From Carnegiea gigantea (Eukaryota > Streptophyta > Magnoliopsida > Caryophyllales > Cactaceae), in contig JAKOGI010000054.1 in assembly GCA_029747015.1 (NCBI GenBank), positions 457,501-521,500 of the forward strand: a stretch of 64,000 nt of DNA. Direction: 5' to 3'. The notes beneath the pieces are model-generated. The model was not told the origin of the DNA. It was given only the letters and a program-made list of their open reading frames with translations, and made no database searches. This document shows, piece by piece, positions 42,518-54,163 of the stretch (its first letter is position 1; every line of letters begins with the position of its first letter). Position numbers and translations under genes: made by a program.

Positions 42518-43033
42518 TAAAGGACACTCAAATAAAAGCCCATTCAGTTTCCAAGCCTTTTTCTCTCTACCCAAACTCAACTAAAAAAACCACGACGTTA
42601 ATTTGCCCCCTGTTTTCCTTTACACATCCCACTGTTGTTGCTGTGCCACCGGGACTGCTGTCACCACCGTTCCAGCCACTGGCTGCCACACTAGCCCATC
42701 AATCGCCACCGTTTGTTCTCCTATTCCTCTTTGTTTTTGCTTCTTGCACCATTGCTCAAGGTGATCTTTCCCCTATTCCATTAAAACCATGCCTATATGC
42801 ATTGGAATTGAATTATGCATGCATGACGTGAAATAGCTTTAAGGGAAGTACAGGCAGTGAGTTTTGGTGTTTGTTCATGTCATGAGGGTTTCTTGATTGA
42901 AAATTTGTAACGTGGGTCACCTAGTGTAGGAACTTATGTTTGAACTTGATTCTAGCAAGTTTCTTTGGTGAAATTGTTTGTGAATTATGCTAAATTTGAT
43001 TGATTGCTAACTATTTTGTGGGTGATTACTAGT

Positions 43034-43397
43034 TGTTGGGTTTTGGCCCAATTTACACTCCACGGCTCATCTTACCCCTTTATAAAGGGCATGCCTCCTA
43101 CCTTCTTAACTCATCAACAGAAAATACCATATGAGTATTTAGTTCCACTTTCCCAGATTTATGAGAGAGCATTATAAAGAGTTTTGCAATCTCTAATCGA
43201 TCTTCCTATTAGAATGTATCATTCTAAGATTGATCCCGTACTCCTCTTCTCTATAATGGATTCGTGACTCATCTTCGTCCGTAGTTTTTCCCACGTTGGG
43301 TTTTCTACGTAAATTCCGATGTTAATTTGTTATTTCTCATTTATATTATCTTTGTGATTATTTGTTGCATTCATTCTATTTCTCATCCTTCCTAACA
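43034..43397 (+). mobile_element. solo Copia-type LTR
   Basis: Starts TGTTGGGTTTTGGCCC and ends CCTTCCTAACA. Flanks CTAGT and TTAGT match at 4 of 5. It interrupts sequence that is continuous in the 3' LTR copy up to that point. No internal domain remains, as expected after LTR-LTR recombination. Confidence 0.7.
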
Positions 43398-45325
43398 TTA
43401 GTTATGTTGAAAGCGAAGAATTGTTGTGAGAGAACGTGGTTAGAGTTTGAACCAAGAAGATGGGGACTGGAAAATCATGCTAACATCTTCTAATACCTTC
43501 ATGCAGTGGTAATGAATTTCTAACTACTACTTGTAGATAAATTGAGTTTTGTTTATAAAATTGAAGAAGGTTCTTGATAGTTTGAAGAAGGGAATCTTTT
43601 TTCAAACAATGTTATAAAATTGATGACTATGGTTTGTTTGATTAAATTATGTGTATTGTTGATGTGATGTTGTGTTATGAAACCATATAGCGAATATGTT
43701 AATGATCAAAGCAGGTTGATTTGATCATGGTAAGACTAAAGAATGCAGTTGATCAAGAGTATGGGTAAAGGGAGGAAATTTTCTAATGTCACCAATGTAG
43801 GAAAGAGCCCAACTATGAGCGAGATTAGAAACTTAAAATTTTAGCAAAGGAGTATATGTTGGATGCAAGAAGAGGCTCAGAATTCATTTAGTTTCATAGG
43901 ATGAGTATGATAATATGAAATGGGATCGCTTTTAAGTTCATAAATATTACAAATTGATTAGAGGTTATAAATTTTCTAAATTCCATAAATCCACATCACG
44001 AGTATTATTTTCCTACCCTTGAACGGCTGCTTGAGGGCCGTGAAAGTGAGTCGGAAGACTTTGTATTATTGTAGAAGGGGGGAAAGACCAGATATGCTAA
44101 ACTAATAGATGATTATAAACATATATATGAGTGTGCTTACTTTTTCGAAATTGTGCCATGAGATCAAATTCCATAATAATAATAACACTAATAACAACAA
44201 TAACACTTGGATATTCATAATCTAGAACCATTAAGAAATGTGAGCATTGGTGACTAAGTTATATTTAGACTTGTAAAAAGGAATTAAGCGACTTGGTGGT
44301 TAACTCTCAAGTATTATTAATAAGTTAGGGCCTTTTTGGTACTAGACAGTCATCTTTGGTTGGAAATTAGGGTCATTCCGACCATCCAACGTGGCAAGGA
44401 AAGTTCAGTGTTTAAGGGAGACCATTTTCAAGGCATTTTTATTGCCTGTGTTATTATGAAATCCACCCTTTAGATCAAAATAACTAATCAAGTCGACTTT
44501 TAATATGACAATATTTTATTATGCTTTGTCACATAATAACTGTGAGCCCAATCAAAGTAAGAAGCATGTGCTCATGCATATATTTTTATTGCAAGGAAGT
44601 ACATTTTACCGTTTAAAACCTGGCCAGTGTCAGCCGGCTTTGACCGACTACACTTGCAAATCGGTCTGGATATGCACATATGAAGGGAGAAATCCCTTGA
44701 TTGTAATTATTAGTAATAGGGGCTAAATCCCATAATAATAAATATATCAACAATTTTAACCATTCTTTCTCTTCCTCGTATTTCGTAAAAAAATGAATTC
44801 AAATGCATGTGCTCACTTGATTTCCTAAAGTGCTATTTTACCGTGTAAGGGGTAAATGTACTAGGCTTTGGGTTACTTTTTTTTTGAATTGATTTGTTAT
44901 GTTTTCTATTTTTAGGTAAGATGTCTAATGCAAATAAAGCCAGGGGATGAAGGTTTGAGTGAAGTCCGTGTCCAGAGTCGTACTAGCTCACACTGACAAT
45001 CCAGTCAAGTCATCGGGGTCTATCTAAAAAGTGATTATGACATGTTCTATTAAAAGGGTTGTCACCTGTGAACTTGATACAAGCCTAAAGTGTGATCTTT
45101 ATTTATGCATAAGTTCAAAGGGATTCAACTTATGAACGCGAATTAAGTTATGCTTAGATAAGTAGGATGCTGCTTCTGTTGATTGTTTAGGGTCTTAGTT
45201 TGCCTCGTCCTTTCGTGGACAACGGTAACATTTCAAATGTTTGTTAGTTTAGATGCACTAAATCCCTAGTGAATTAGTTAATAAAAACTAATTTCGTGGT
45301 TATAAGGCATGGGATGTTACGATAG

Positions 45326-45337
45326 TGGTATCAGAGC
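45326..45337 (+). promoter_or_regulatory. primer-binding site of the Tekay/Del-like element
   Basis: TGGTATCAGAGC, complementary to initiator tRNA-Met, just inside the 5' LTR. Confidence 0.8.
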
Positions 45338-45548
45338 CTACAGTTAGGGTCACTGTGAGCCCTAAGGTTGTCGTGCATGTCAGGGATAAGTGAGTGGTAA
45401 GAGGGAGTGTGAGCGTATCTGCCTGCATCTCATCTTGTCATGTTTGTATGTTTCTTATAAGTGTGTTTGGGGTTGGAATGAGTGCTTGATATGTGAATCA
45501 CTTGTGTAAATTGCTATAAGCTAATTAATAACCTCGATGTATTTTAAA

Positions 45549-45819
45549 TGGCATTTCGAGGTGCTTATATTCATCCTTACTTCGCTACTATGATGCCTTG
45601 TACTTTGTTAGCGGACCATATACCACACTTGGAGCCCTAGATACAGCCACATATGGAGGACCTTTACTCCCCTTCATAGTCCTCTTATTAGAGCTTATTC
45701 TTTGCTTTGGACTTTACCACATATTGAGTCTTGGATCTATTTTAGGATGCACTACCATGATTTTCTCATGACGGGAGACTATAGGCAGACTGGCAGAGGT
45801 TGTAGAGATCCGATGCTTT
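45549..45819 (+). pseudogene. gag start of the Tekay/Del-like element, truncated
   Basis: Opens MAFRGAYIHPYF and then meets stops within about 30 codons. The hAT insertion at 45820 cuts it. The place after the primer-binding site is where gag is expected. No zinc knuckle remains. Confidence 0.4.
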
Positions 45820-47008
45820 CAGTGGCGAAAATAATAATAATACATGCAATATACAATTTAATATTAGTCATAAAATTAAAATTAAATAACTGTTATTTTA
45901 CATCTAATTTAGTTGTCTTCGACGAGACCTTATATTTTAAAAACAATGCTTGATATTATCATCAGTAATAGCAAATTTTGAAAGATAATTTTTGCATTTG
46001 GGGGGTATTAATGTGTACAATACGTATTTTTTATATAAAAAAATAATATAAGCCAATTCACTAAATACATAGTTCATTAATCTAGTGATTAAAAGTCTAA
46101 CCATTGCAAGAGACTTAACTAACTACATTATTTAATCATGTATGATTCTAATTTAGTAAACTATTGTACAATCAGACTTAAAAGTAAAATATTTCTTTCT
46201 TTTTTTGAGAGTAAAATTAATATCTTTTCAGTTTCACTAATATAAAAATAAAACTTTAGAAAACTATCACATAATGGTGATTGGTGCAGTTTGATTATTA
46301 GTATTGAGACTTGAGATTTTTTTAATAGAAGAGACTTCAGAAAGTTTGTAAACAAAATTAAATTATGTTATAGAAAACCTAATTAATTGAATAAGTTATG
46401 AGAAAGTAGTGAAAGCTTAGAAATTAAGGAATATGCTTATTTAAAAGATGAAATAAACATGTCAAACTCCTAAATTTTGGCCAGAATCACAAACCTATCA
46501 AAGTAGAACCTTAAGCCTATTGTATCATTTGGAACCTAAAATTGTGCAAAGTTAGGTTAGGAAAGTTGGGGCATCCAAAATTGAAAATAGTGACCTAGTT
46601 TTGTCTTTAATACCTAAAAAATGCATTCAAAATATTTTTAAAAAAAGCAAAAGAATAGGGATTAACTGATCAGACTAGACAAAACATTCTAAAAAAAATC
46701 AAAACATGCAAAACTGTAGTGAAAATATTTATAAAAAAAGGGGAAAGATGGCGGCAACTGTTCAAGGTGGGCCCCAAAAAAAAAATCAAAGTGTGTAGAA
46801 AGAGGATCGAACACGGGACCTCAGGGAACTGTCCAGCTGGATAATATATGCGTTGAGCTGCTTAACTGAACGGAGCATCATGCTATAGCTTCCCTAATGT
46901 TATATTTATGTGTAACGTCTAATTTTTCTAATTTTTGCCACACACTATTTTTTTTGGGGGGGAGGGGTGTCGGGTGATCCCACTGACACCATGCTGAATC
47001 CGCCCCTG
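45820..47008. mobile_element. hAT-type non-autonomous transposon
   Basis: Ends CAGTGGCGAAA and, inverted, CAGGGGCGGATT are the usual plant hAT-type termini. The 8-bp flanks GATGCTTT (45812-45819 and 47009-47016) are identical. The element is 1189 bp with no transposase ORF. It lies in the degenerate gag region of the Tekay/Del-like element. Confidence 0.85.
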
Positions 47009-47016
47009 GATGCTTT

Positions 47017-47500
47017 ATCACGCACCTTCTCATGCGTGAGTGGCTCATGCAGGTGAGTGCTCTGCCACATGCTACACCTTAGCCTTTCCTTCAGTTGTTC
47101 TTCTTTCCACCACCAGTCTCACAACCAGATCCCTTTTGCGGCTCCAACAGTAGTGCCACCCCTACCACATGAACAGGAGCCATTTGCGGGTGACCTTTTT
47201 CTATTTGACTCTGAGGAGGGTTCTAAGCCATTTTCCTTGACTCTACCACTCTGAGGACTCCAGTAGGGTCCATATTGTCATCAATGTGCTCGAGTCCCCT
47301 GAGGTAGCTCTGTAGACTCTGAGCATGAAGAGGATCCATAAAGCGAGGATGGGCTAGAGCCAGATGATGAGGAGATGGAGCTGAGCCAGATGTAGAGATC
47401 ATTGACATTAGCTCTAACTCAGAGGATGATGACAGTCATGGTGAGCCAGATTATGAAGCATCTCCAACAAAATTTTTTTTGGGCCCTAGGTCCATAATGA
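47017..47500 (+). other. degenerate interior of the Tekay/Del-like element
   Basis: Continues past the hAT insertion. Short frames are rich in Asp/Glu codons (for example around 47200-47460), but no domain was recognised. Probably deleted gag/pol spacer. Confidence 0.35.
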
Positions 47501-47559
47501 CCTGGATGATTATTAAGCATCTCCCAGATTAATGGCATACTAAAGGACATAGTTTTAGA

Positions 47560-48340
47560 TAAAGATACTAGACCTCCTCTGAATTTTGGGGCACCTTACA
47601 ATGTGCGCTTGAAACCGGGTTAACTAGATAGAAGGGTCAATCAAATCCTAGGAGATATGTCGAGGGAGTGTACTAGACTTCCAAGAAGATGTGAAGATTA
47701 TCTAGCCTTATAGAATTCTCTTATAACAATAGTTACCAGGTCACCATCAAATATGACACTGTTTGAGGCATTGTATGGAAGGAAATATTGGACACCATTT
47801 TGCTAGAGTGACTTGTATGAAGTGCTCATAATCCACAACATATATGAAGAGAACGCAGAGTACATAAAAAAGTTATGCTGACCAAACGAGGAGGCCCCTA
47901 TAATTTCAAATGGGACGTGAAGTCTTCCTAAAGGTGTCACCAACTAAGGGGGTAAAATAATTTAACATAAGGGAAAAACTATGACCTAGATATATTGGAC
48001 CCTATGCGATCGTAGGGAAAGTGAACCCAGTGGCCTATAAGTCAGTATTGCCTACAAATTTAGAACAAGTCCACAACATATTCCATATATCTCAACTTCG
48101 GAAGTACGTATCAAACCTAAGCCACATGATAGAACCTGAAGCCATAAATGTTGCCCAAAACTTTGTCTATGAAGAATAACCTGTGCAAATACTTGACCAA
48201 AGAATTAAACAACTCCTCAACATGACCATTACTTTGGTAAAGGTCTTGTGGGCAGTCCACACCTCATAAGAAGCCACGTGGGAAACAAAACAGAATATGA
48301 GAACCAAATATCATAACTTACTTTGCGGTAAATTTTGCAT
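47560..48340 (+). pseudogene. integrase C-terminus and chromodomain-type tail
   Basis: Frames on the plus strand show LFEALYGRKYWTPF near 47760, then KGVTN near 47930, and the run VHNIFHISQLRKYVSNLSH near 48070-48125, followed by PVQILDQRIKQL and EATWETKQNMRTKY ending about 48320. This is the characteristic end of chromovirus pol, where the integrase C-terminal region joins a chromodomain-like tail that guides integration to heterochromatin. Many stops. RT and the integrase core are deleted. Confidence 0.8.
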
Positions 48341-48387
48341 ATGATTCCTTTTTATGACCCTATTTTCAAGTTTCGGGCACGAAACTC

Positions 48388-48410
48388 TTTTTTTTGGGGG
48401 GTCGGGAGAC
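48388..48410 (+). promoter_or_regulatory. polypurine tract of the Tekay/Del-like element
   Basis: T-run then GGGGGGTCGGGAGAC directly before the 3' LTR start TGTAATAACC, the usual plus-strand primer for this group. Confidence 0.7.
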
Positions 48411-49345
48411 TGTAATAACCCTAACCTAAATCATAAAATTAGCATATTAACAATTTAACTGAAGATAAACTAAGCACGCAGACTTCACTTCGGTAATTAT
48501 TAACTTCTATCTTGAACGGCTCAAGCGATGTTGGATACCTAAACTATAAATTTCTAATTCCCATTCTCTTGATTTATAAGATGGAAATCAAATATTAAGT
48601 CAATAACGATTGTTTTTATCATTGGAAAATAGATACGAATGAATTTGTATCTTTCTTATGTCTCGTAAAATATGTAAGTAATAGTAGAATAAAAACTAGT
48701 GTGGCAATAATACTGGCTTGAATTTGTTTTATGTTGTTGAGAATTTTAGTAAAAACATAGTCGTGGCCAGTGATTCGTAATTAGTTATGGATGAGGGTGC
48801 CAGTTAAGGAGCAAGTGGGATCTTTCCATCTTAGAGAATAAAATAAAAATAAGCTATTAAGGACACTAGAAAGGGAGAAAAATCTGGAAATAAAGCCACT
48901 CAGGTAAAAGCCCTTTCACCTTCCAAGCCTCTCCACCAAAACTGCCCCCACACTACTGCTGTGATTGCTGCGCCTCCGGGATCGCCCCTTGCCTCCGTTC
49001 CGGCCACCGGCTGCCGCACCAGACCGGCGACCACCAGCCTTTGTTCCCCCATTCCTCTTCTTCGTTGCATCCTTTACTCATTGGCCAAGGTAATCTTTTT
49101 CCTATTCCACTAAAGCCATGCCCATATATGCTTTGTTATTGAAGTAAGCATGCATGATATGAAGTAGGTTCAGTGAAGTAAAGGCAAGCGAATTTTAGTA
49201 TTTGTCATGTCATGGGGGTTTCCTGATTGAAAATTTGCAATGTGGGTCACCTAGTGTAGGAGCTTATGTTTGAACTTGCACTCTAGCAAGTTTCTTTGGT
49301 GAAATTGTTTGTGAATTATGCTGACTTTGATTGATTGCTTAGTGT
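48411..49345 (+). repeat. 3' LTR of the Tekay/Del-like element, truncated
   Basis: Matches 40630-41100 plus 42523-43030. The match ends near 49345, where the sequence turns into the upstream region of the cysteine/histidine-rich peptide gene, so the rest of the LTR is missing. Confidence 0.75.
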
Positions 49346-49590
49346 TGCAATTGAAGAATTACACATATATTTTGTTGTTTGAACTCGTAAGAATTACATA
49401 AGTTCCACATATACTTTAGTTGTTTGAAATCTTGGACAAACACTCACTGGCAGCAAGATTTTTTGGATTATACGGTTGATTACGTTAATTTTCCGTGTTA
49501 ACTACAAATTACAATAAAAAAATATCTCAATGGACTTAATCTATATGCGCGGCTGCATATAGGTTACGCTCCGATCCTGTACGTGGTATC

Positions 49591-49598
49591 TATAAATA
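49591..49598 (+). promoter_or_regulatory. TATA box of the Cys/His-rich peptide gene
   Basis: TATAAATA, 85-92 bases before the start codon, giving a predicted 5' leader of about 60 bases. An ACGTGG motif (ABRE-like) lies just upstream at 49581-49586. Confidence 0.7.
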
Positions 49599-49682
49599 CT
49601 GGCTTCCTCCACCACTTCACGTACTCACACCACATCCAGAAAAATAAAACTAAGTACTAGAGTGAGAAAGTGAGAAAAGAAA

Positions 49683-50468
49683 ATGTTCAACATGCCAAAA
49701 CTTGCAAACTTTAAGGCCCTCTTTGTCATCGTCCTCTTTGTTGTGTTTCTTGTTGCTACTCAGGGCAAGTCCACTTTTATTTAAATTTTTATTACCGATC
49801 TCTACGTGTTTATTTAATATTTCCATCATATTTGCTTCACTTCATCCAATGTGATAAAAATTCATACAATTGCATAGGTCCCTTTTTCTTTAAAAAAAAT
49901 TGAATTTTGTTGAATTGAACTAAATTGATTTTATTTTTGCTGAACTCAATTAAACTTATTTTGTTGCGGAACTAATCTAAATAAAACCTTACTTTTTTTG
50001 AACAACACTAAGCTAATTCTTAAAAAAATAAGTTGATGAGAACAAGGTTGTTGACATATATATAGGCAGCCAACATGACACAAAATGCATGCTTGAGCTC
50101 GATTTTTGTTAAAAACAGTCATCCTAAATTTTACTTTTAGACAATATGAACCGATCATGACATAATTACTTGAATCACAAAACAATCTTGAAACTTTTGT
50201 ATATTTCCCTCCAATGTTTTGCTCCATAGCAAACTCAAATGTATCCATGATCTACTTATTATTCTTGTCTCCAAACCTCCTTCCTTGAAAAAGTAAGAAA
50301 TGTGTTCTCCTATTATTGTGTGAATATGGTGTAATATTGATTGAATGCATGCATATATATGTAGGTCCAATGATGGCGGCTGCACAACATTGCTTGCCTC
50401 ATGGGTCACACTGCCATCACGGCCATCAGTGCTGCTCTGGCCATTGTGTTCACCACCATTGCACCTAG
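49683..50468 (+). CDS. small secreted Cys/His-rich peptide, knottin-like
   Basis: Two exons, 49683-49764 and 50365-50468, give 61 residues. Exon 1 encodes a hydrophobic signal peptide (MPKLANFKALFVIVLFVVFL then VATQ). The intron begins GCAAGT after ..CAGG, a GC-AG type donor, and ends TATGTAG. The phase-1 join makes a Gly codon and keeps the frame to TAG at 50466. The mature part has six Cys spaced C-x6-C-x5-CC-x3-C-x4-C, the order of inhibitor-cystine-knot peptides, and ten His in its last 27 residues. That suggests a secreted, metal-binding or antimicrobial/defence peptide (inference). TATA box and poly(A) signal are well placed. No named family was recognised. An alternative is a relic gene. 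Confidence 0.75.
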
Positions 50469-50713
50469 CCACCCAGTAATATTGGGTGCATGGCCACATA
50501 TCTAAAGCCTGAAGCTGCTAAATGATGAACTTAGTCCATTATATGTGGACTAATTTGTTATGATATTAAAGTCTAAGAGTCTTTCATTATACATATGTTG
50601 TTGTTGTTGTGTTGTATCTTTCACTAAGAGCTTTTGTTATTGTAACATTTACTACTGTATCACTGTGAGTGTTGTTATGTAACTTTTGTACTATTGTAGT
50701 TATGTTGGAATAT

Positions 50714-50719
50714 AATAAA
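50714..50719 (+). terminator. poly(A) signal of the peptide gene
   Basis: AATAAA about 245 bases past the stop codon, in a T/TG-rich 3' region (TTGTTGTTGTTGTG near 50600), typical of plant 3' ends. Confidence 0.55.
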
Positions 50720-50783
50720 TAGCAGCTTGGATGGGTCTTCAAAATCATTACACACTGTGTCAATCATCAAGCCAAACCTATTT

Positions 50784-51130
50784 AGCCCCCATTTGGTGCA
50801 ATATTTACCACTACATAACAGGTCTAATGCAATATTAAACATGCAACACTTTCAATAATTATTGCATATTGGGTCAACTTGATATCTAGTGCAGCAATAG
50901 GTAACAAGTGTTGCATTTAGACATCTAGTGCAACATTTATAACACATTACAATATTTCAAGTGAAAAATGCAACACTTATTGGCAAATGATGCAATGCGA
51001 GACAAAAGGGCAACACTTGCTTAAACATGTTGAGATATGAAGTAGAATTGCAACACTATTTTATAGATGTTCCATTTATAAGTATGTTGTCATAAGTGTT
51101 GCATTTATGAGATTTAATAAGTAACATTCA
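50784..51130. repeat. CACTA-like subterminal repeat cluster
   Basis: About ten copies of GCAACACTT or its complement AAGTGTTGCA in both orientations. A CACTACATAACAGG phrase at 50809 could be a terminus. The structure resembles the subterminal arrays of CACTA elements, here with a different core from the element at 24913. The opposite end was not found. Confidence 0.5.
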
Positions 51131-52550
51131 CATTAAAGTATTACACTTTAAAGACAACTATAGTTGAATAAGTAGGTTGTTCTCTAAGAAATTATCAGTA
51201 AATATTAGAAATTATTTATAAGAAATTTTTAATAATACATGGCTCTAGTGCTTATAGCCATTCAATTCAATTGTAATGTTAAATAAGTATTTTTTTCTCC
51301 AACCATTAAAAATAAATATAATATCTAGTATAAATGCAAAGAAAATGAAAGAAAACTAACTCAAATTTATTTTTAGATTTTGTGGTCAACTGAAAGAGAA
51401 GTTCTAAATAATAATAGTTCAAGGAAAAATGTTACATTGACGTTATAGAGAACGGCACCAGAATCATCAATTATATTGGACCATAGTTCGATAAAAAACT
51501 AGAACAAAATTGAATGTGAGACATTATTTAACATGTTCAATAATTAAGCTACCAAACAACTGTAAAGAAGATCTGTTTAATCAAATAGTTGTGTACTATT
51601 GAACACCTACAATTGATTAGCATAGTTATTAATATTTTCTCATATATGAAAAATGAACACCTATAATATGCTAACAAAATAATTCACTGTTAGATATTTA
51701 AACTTTTTTTGAGTGAGTGCAACCAAATAATTTTTTTTTTGGTTACAGAAATTCTAATCCTTAACCTATATTTATATATATTCAGTAAAGTATAAAATAC
51801 ATACTTTGTTCATCCCTTTTTTATGTTTCTTAAAGAGAAAAATACATATTTTACCAAAAAAAATGCCAACCAATAAATAATTAGTGTGGTAGACATGATG
51901 TTGTTTGGCATTCATTTAATGAGTTTTGTGAAGATAATTTTTGGAAAAAATAAGTGTCGATTAGGGAGATAAATATGGGGCGAATGAAGTACCTCTTTTT
52001 TCATTTCATATACAATTACAAAGCAGAAAATACAAGAAAATATAAAAATGAAGAGTTTTCTGCACTATTCAGGGATAGAAAAAAATTCAAAAAAAATATT
52101 TTCATGTTCCTTGTTATTGTTTGAATTTTTTGTGCATGCATAGTGATCTGATTTTTGGAATTTGATTTTCTACTTTATTTGTAGTTTTTGTTTTTTTTGC
52201 TTTAGGTTTTGATATTTTCTGTTTTTATGTGTTAAAAAAGAACTGAAAAAGGGCAAGATGCTCTTGTTTTATGTTTGTGCTTATTTTCTATTCCTTTGTT
52301 GGGTTACTTTTTGATGTTTGAGCCTCTTTATTGTTTCTTTTTTTTTGATAATATAGTTTTATTTTTGTTAGTTTATTTTGTTTTGTTAACTTGATTATTT
52401 AAGTGTCTTGTTTTTTTTTTTAGTCATTAGTTTATAGTTAGTTGTCTTAGAGTCATTGTTTTTACTTTTAATTTTTTTTCAATAAAAAAATCTAAAAAAA
52501 TTGAAAAAAATTCTTAAAATTTAAAAAAGATTCAAGAGTACTAGTTTTTA
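51131..52550. other. AT-rich DNA without genes
   Basis: Long T- and A-rich stretches. From about 52050 the sequence looks like the leader of the gag-bearing retroelement that resumes at 62336. No coding signal before about 52560. Confidence 0.4.
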
Positions 52551-52559
52551 ATTTCCCAT

Positions 52560-52865
52560 ATATTGAGCATGAACCTTTCTGGGGTCATCTGCCAAGACTT
52601 AATGATTAATTATCATGCTGAGATGAATCAAACTTTTAAAAAATGAAAAATTTATGAGGTCATTGTTGTGAGTTTAAATGCTGACTGTAGAGGTTATGTT
52701 GAGTCTATGTGTCCTGGAGGTTTACTAGGATTATTACCTAAAACTCAAGACGAGGTATGACATTTCTTTGAAAAATTAGCCTGGGATACTTATGAGTTTG
52801 CATAAGCTGAAGAGATTAGCAAATACTCGACTCATGCTGAGTCTACTTTTCAGGCTAATCCTTAC
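52560..52865 (+). pseudogene. gag fragment of a retroelement, left part
   Basis: A plus-strand frame shows CPGGLLGLLPKTQDEV, FFEKLAWDTYEFA and STFQANPY, typical of a Ty3/gypsy gag tail, with two stops. It ends at the CTTAC target site, where the Athila-like element 2 inserted. The frame resumes at 62336. Confidence 0.6.
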
Positions 52866-54153
52866 TGTTGTGTTAAAAATGTACCGCAAGTGCACGGTGC
52901 CAGTTGTAGCTAGCAAAGGCAAGTACGGGCCGTGTCCACAGAGAACTTAGTTTCAACCACCGAATCGATTTCTAACACTTAATCTAGGCGAATGTCGAGT
53001 GAAGTTGGTTTAACTGATTCTAACTCTATTTGGTCTAAGTCAATTATGAGAAGGGAATCCTGGATTGGGGTTCACCGCACTGTGACGTTCATTGGAAAAT
53101 AAACTAGGTCGTGTGAATCTGCCTGCAAGATAATTGAAATGGAATTATTACCGGTTTAAAGCATCTACGCCTACTTTCGAAGGTCATTAGACTGATCAAG
53201 CTAACCTAGTTGTCTACTTTCGTGAAACTAGAATAACAAAACCACAAGATCATGTAATTTCAATTCCCAATTGCACCCCCAACTACTTTCGTGTCAAGTA
53301 ATTCAATTGCTCACAAAGCTACTCTAAGTAAAGGACCTAACTTTCGTTAGTCTCCTAAACCCTAATTAAGAACATGAATAAAACCCTCTCAGGCAATTCA
53401 TCGAACACCTGGCATGCTAAGTGAGAATTCAATTATACTCTGGCGTAATTCACAAAAACCTAGAATTAACAATCCAATTTACATCACAGGGGCTACACCC
53501 AATCCAAGATTAAGGAATTTAGCCGCTAAACATGATTCTAAACAACATCTCAATCAAGAACATACACATACCAAGAATACGAATACTTGAATTAAGACGT
53601 AGAAGAAAAAGAAGAAGAATATACTCTGTATATAATCTGCAGCAGTAATCTACCAAAAGCGTAACCAAATTCAATCCAAAGCTTCGAATTAAAATTGCAA
53701 TAAAACTAGACCTAGGAACCCTCAAATCGCCCTTTTCGAGAGAGAGGAAAAAGGTAGAATCCAAAAAACTCCCCAATTACAATGCCAAAACAGCGATAAA
53801 ACAGCGACAACTAAAGTGGCACGGTCGTGCCACTCGGCACGGGGGCCCCGTGCCACTTCTCTGTCTTTAGCTTCTTCCCTTCTTTGGGTGGCACGCTCGT
53901 GCCACCTCGCCTGGAGTGACCGTGCCTCTTATTTTAACTCAATATTGATCCTTTTTGCTTTAATTTGGCGCGGCATTAGCTTGTTTTCCTCATTTATTCA
54001 AGTCAGGCTCCTGTAAACACAAAAACACGACTTTTAGGCAGATTTGAGATAAACAATGAATAATCGACCTCTAAACTCACAAAATTATACCAGAAACTGC
54101 CGAGTTAATAGGTAAAAATCATGCCTAAAAGTGTGTAAAATATAGGTTTATCA
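52866..54153 (-). repeat. 3' LTR of Athila-like element 2
   Basis: 1288 bp, about 99% identical by eye to 61052-62335. Contains the palindromic cluster GGCACGGTCGTGCC ... GGCACGGGGGCCCCGTGCC ... GGCACGCTCGTGCC at 53818-53935. Confidence 0.92.
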
Positions 54154-54163
54154 ACTCCCCCAT
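54154..54163 (-). promoter_or_regulatory. polypurine tract of Athila-like element 2
   Basis: ATGGGGGAGT on the minus strand, directly before the 3' LTR, the expected plus-strand primer. Confidence 0.7.

Larger units (their letters stand above)
40628..45320 (+). repeat. 5' LTR of the Tekay/Del-like element (with insertions)
   Basis: Matches to the 3' LTR include CCTAAATCATAA, CTAATTCCCATTCTCT, AGTCGTGGCCA and GGGTCACCTAGTGTAGGA. Removing the Copia element and the solo LTR leaves about 2.9 kb, within the range of Del-type LTRs. It ends near GGGATGTTAC, just before the primer-binding site. Confidence 0.65.
40628..49345 (+). mobile_element. Ty3/gypsy chromovirus, Tekay/Del-like, decayed and nested into
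   Basis: Sequence from about 40628 to 43030 matches 48411-49345, the two LTRs. The 5' LTR continues to about 45320, directly before a tRNA-Met primer-binding site. The 3' LTR starts TGTAATAACC right after a G-rich polypurine tract. Between them only a gag start, the integrase C-terminus and a chromodomain-type tail are recognisable. The 3' LTR appears cut short at about 49345. Three other elements inserted into it: 41106-42517, 43034-43397 and 45820-47008. Confidence 0.75.

Noticed and set aside
42409..42831. 140-codon plus-strand ORF with a hydrophobic segment
   Set aside because: It spans the end of a Copia LTR and the Del-like LTR; the partner LTR does not preserve the frame.
53519..53776. 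85-codon ORF found in both Athila-like LTRs
   Set aside because: Its duplication reflects LTR identity. No family resemblance and no start context; treated as chance.
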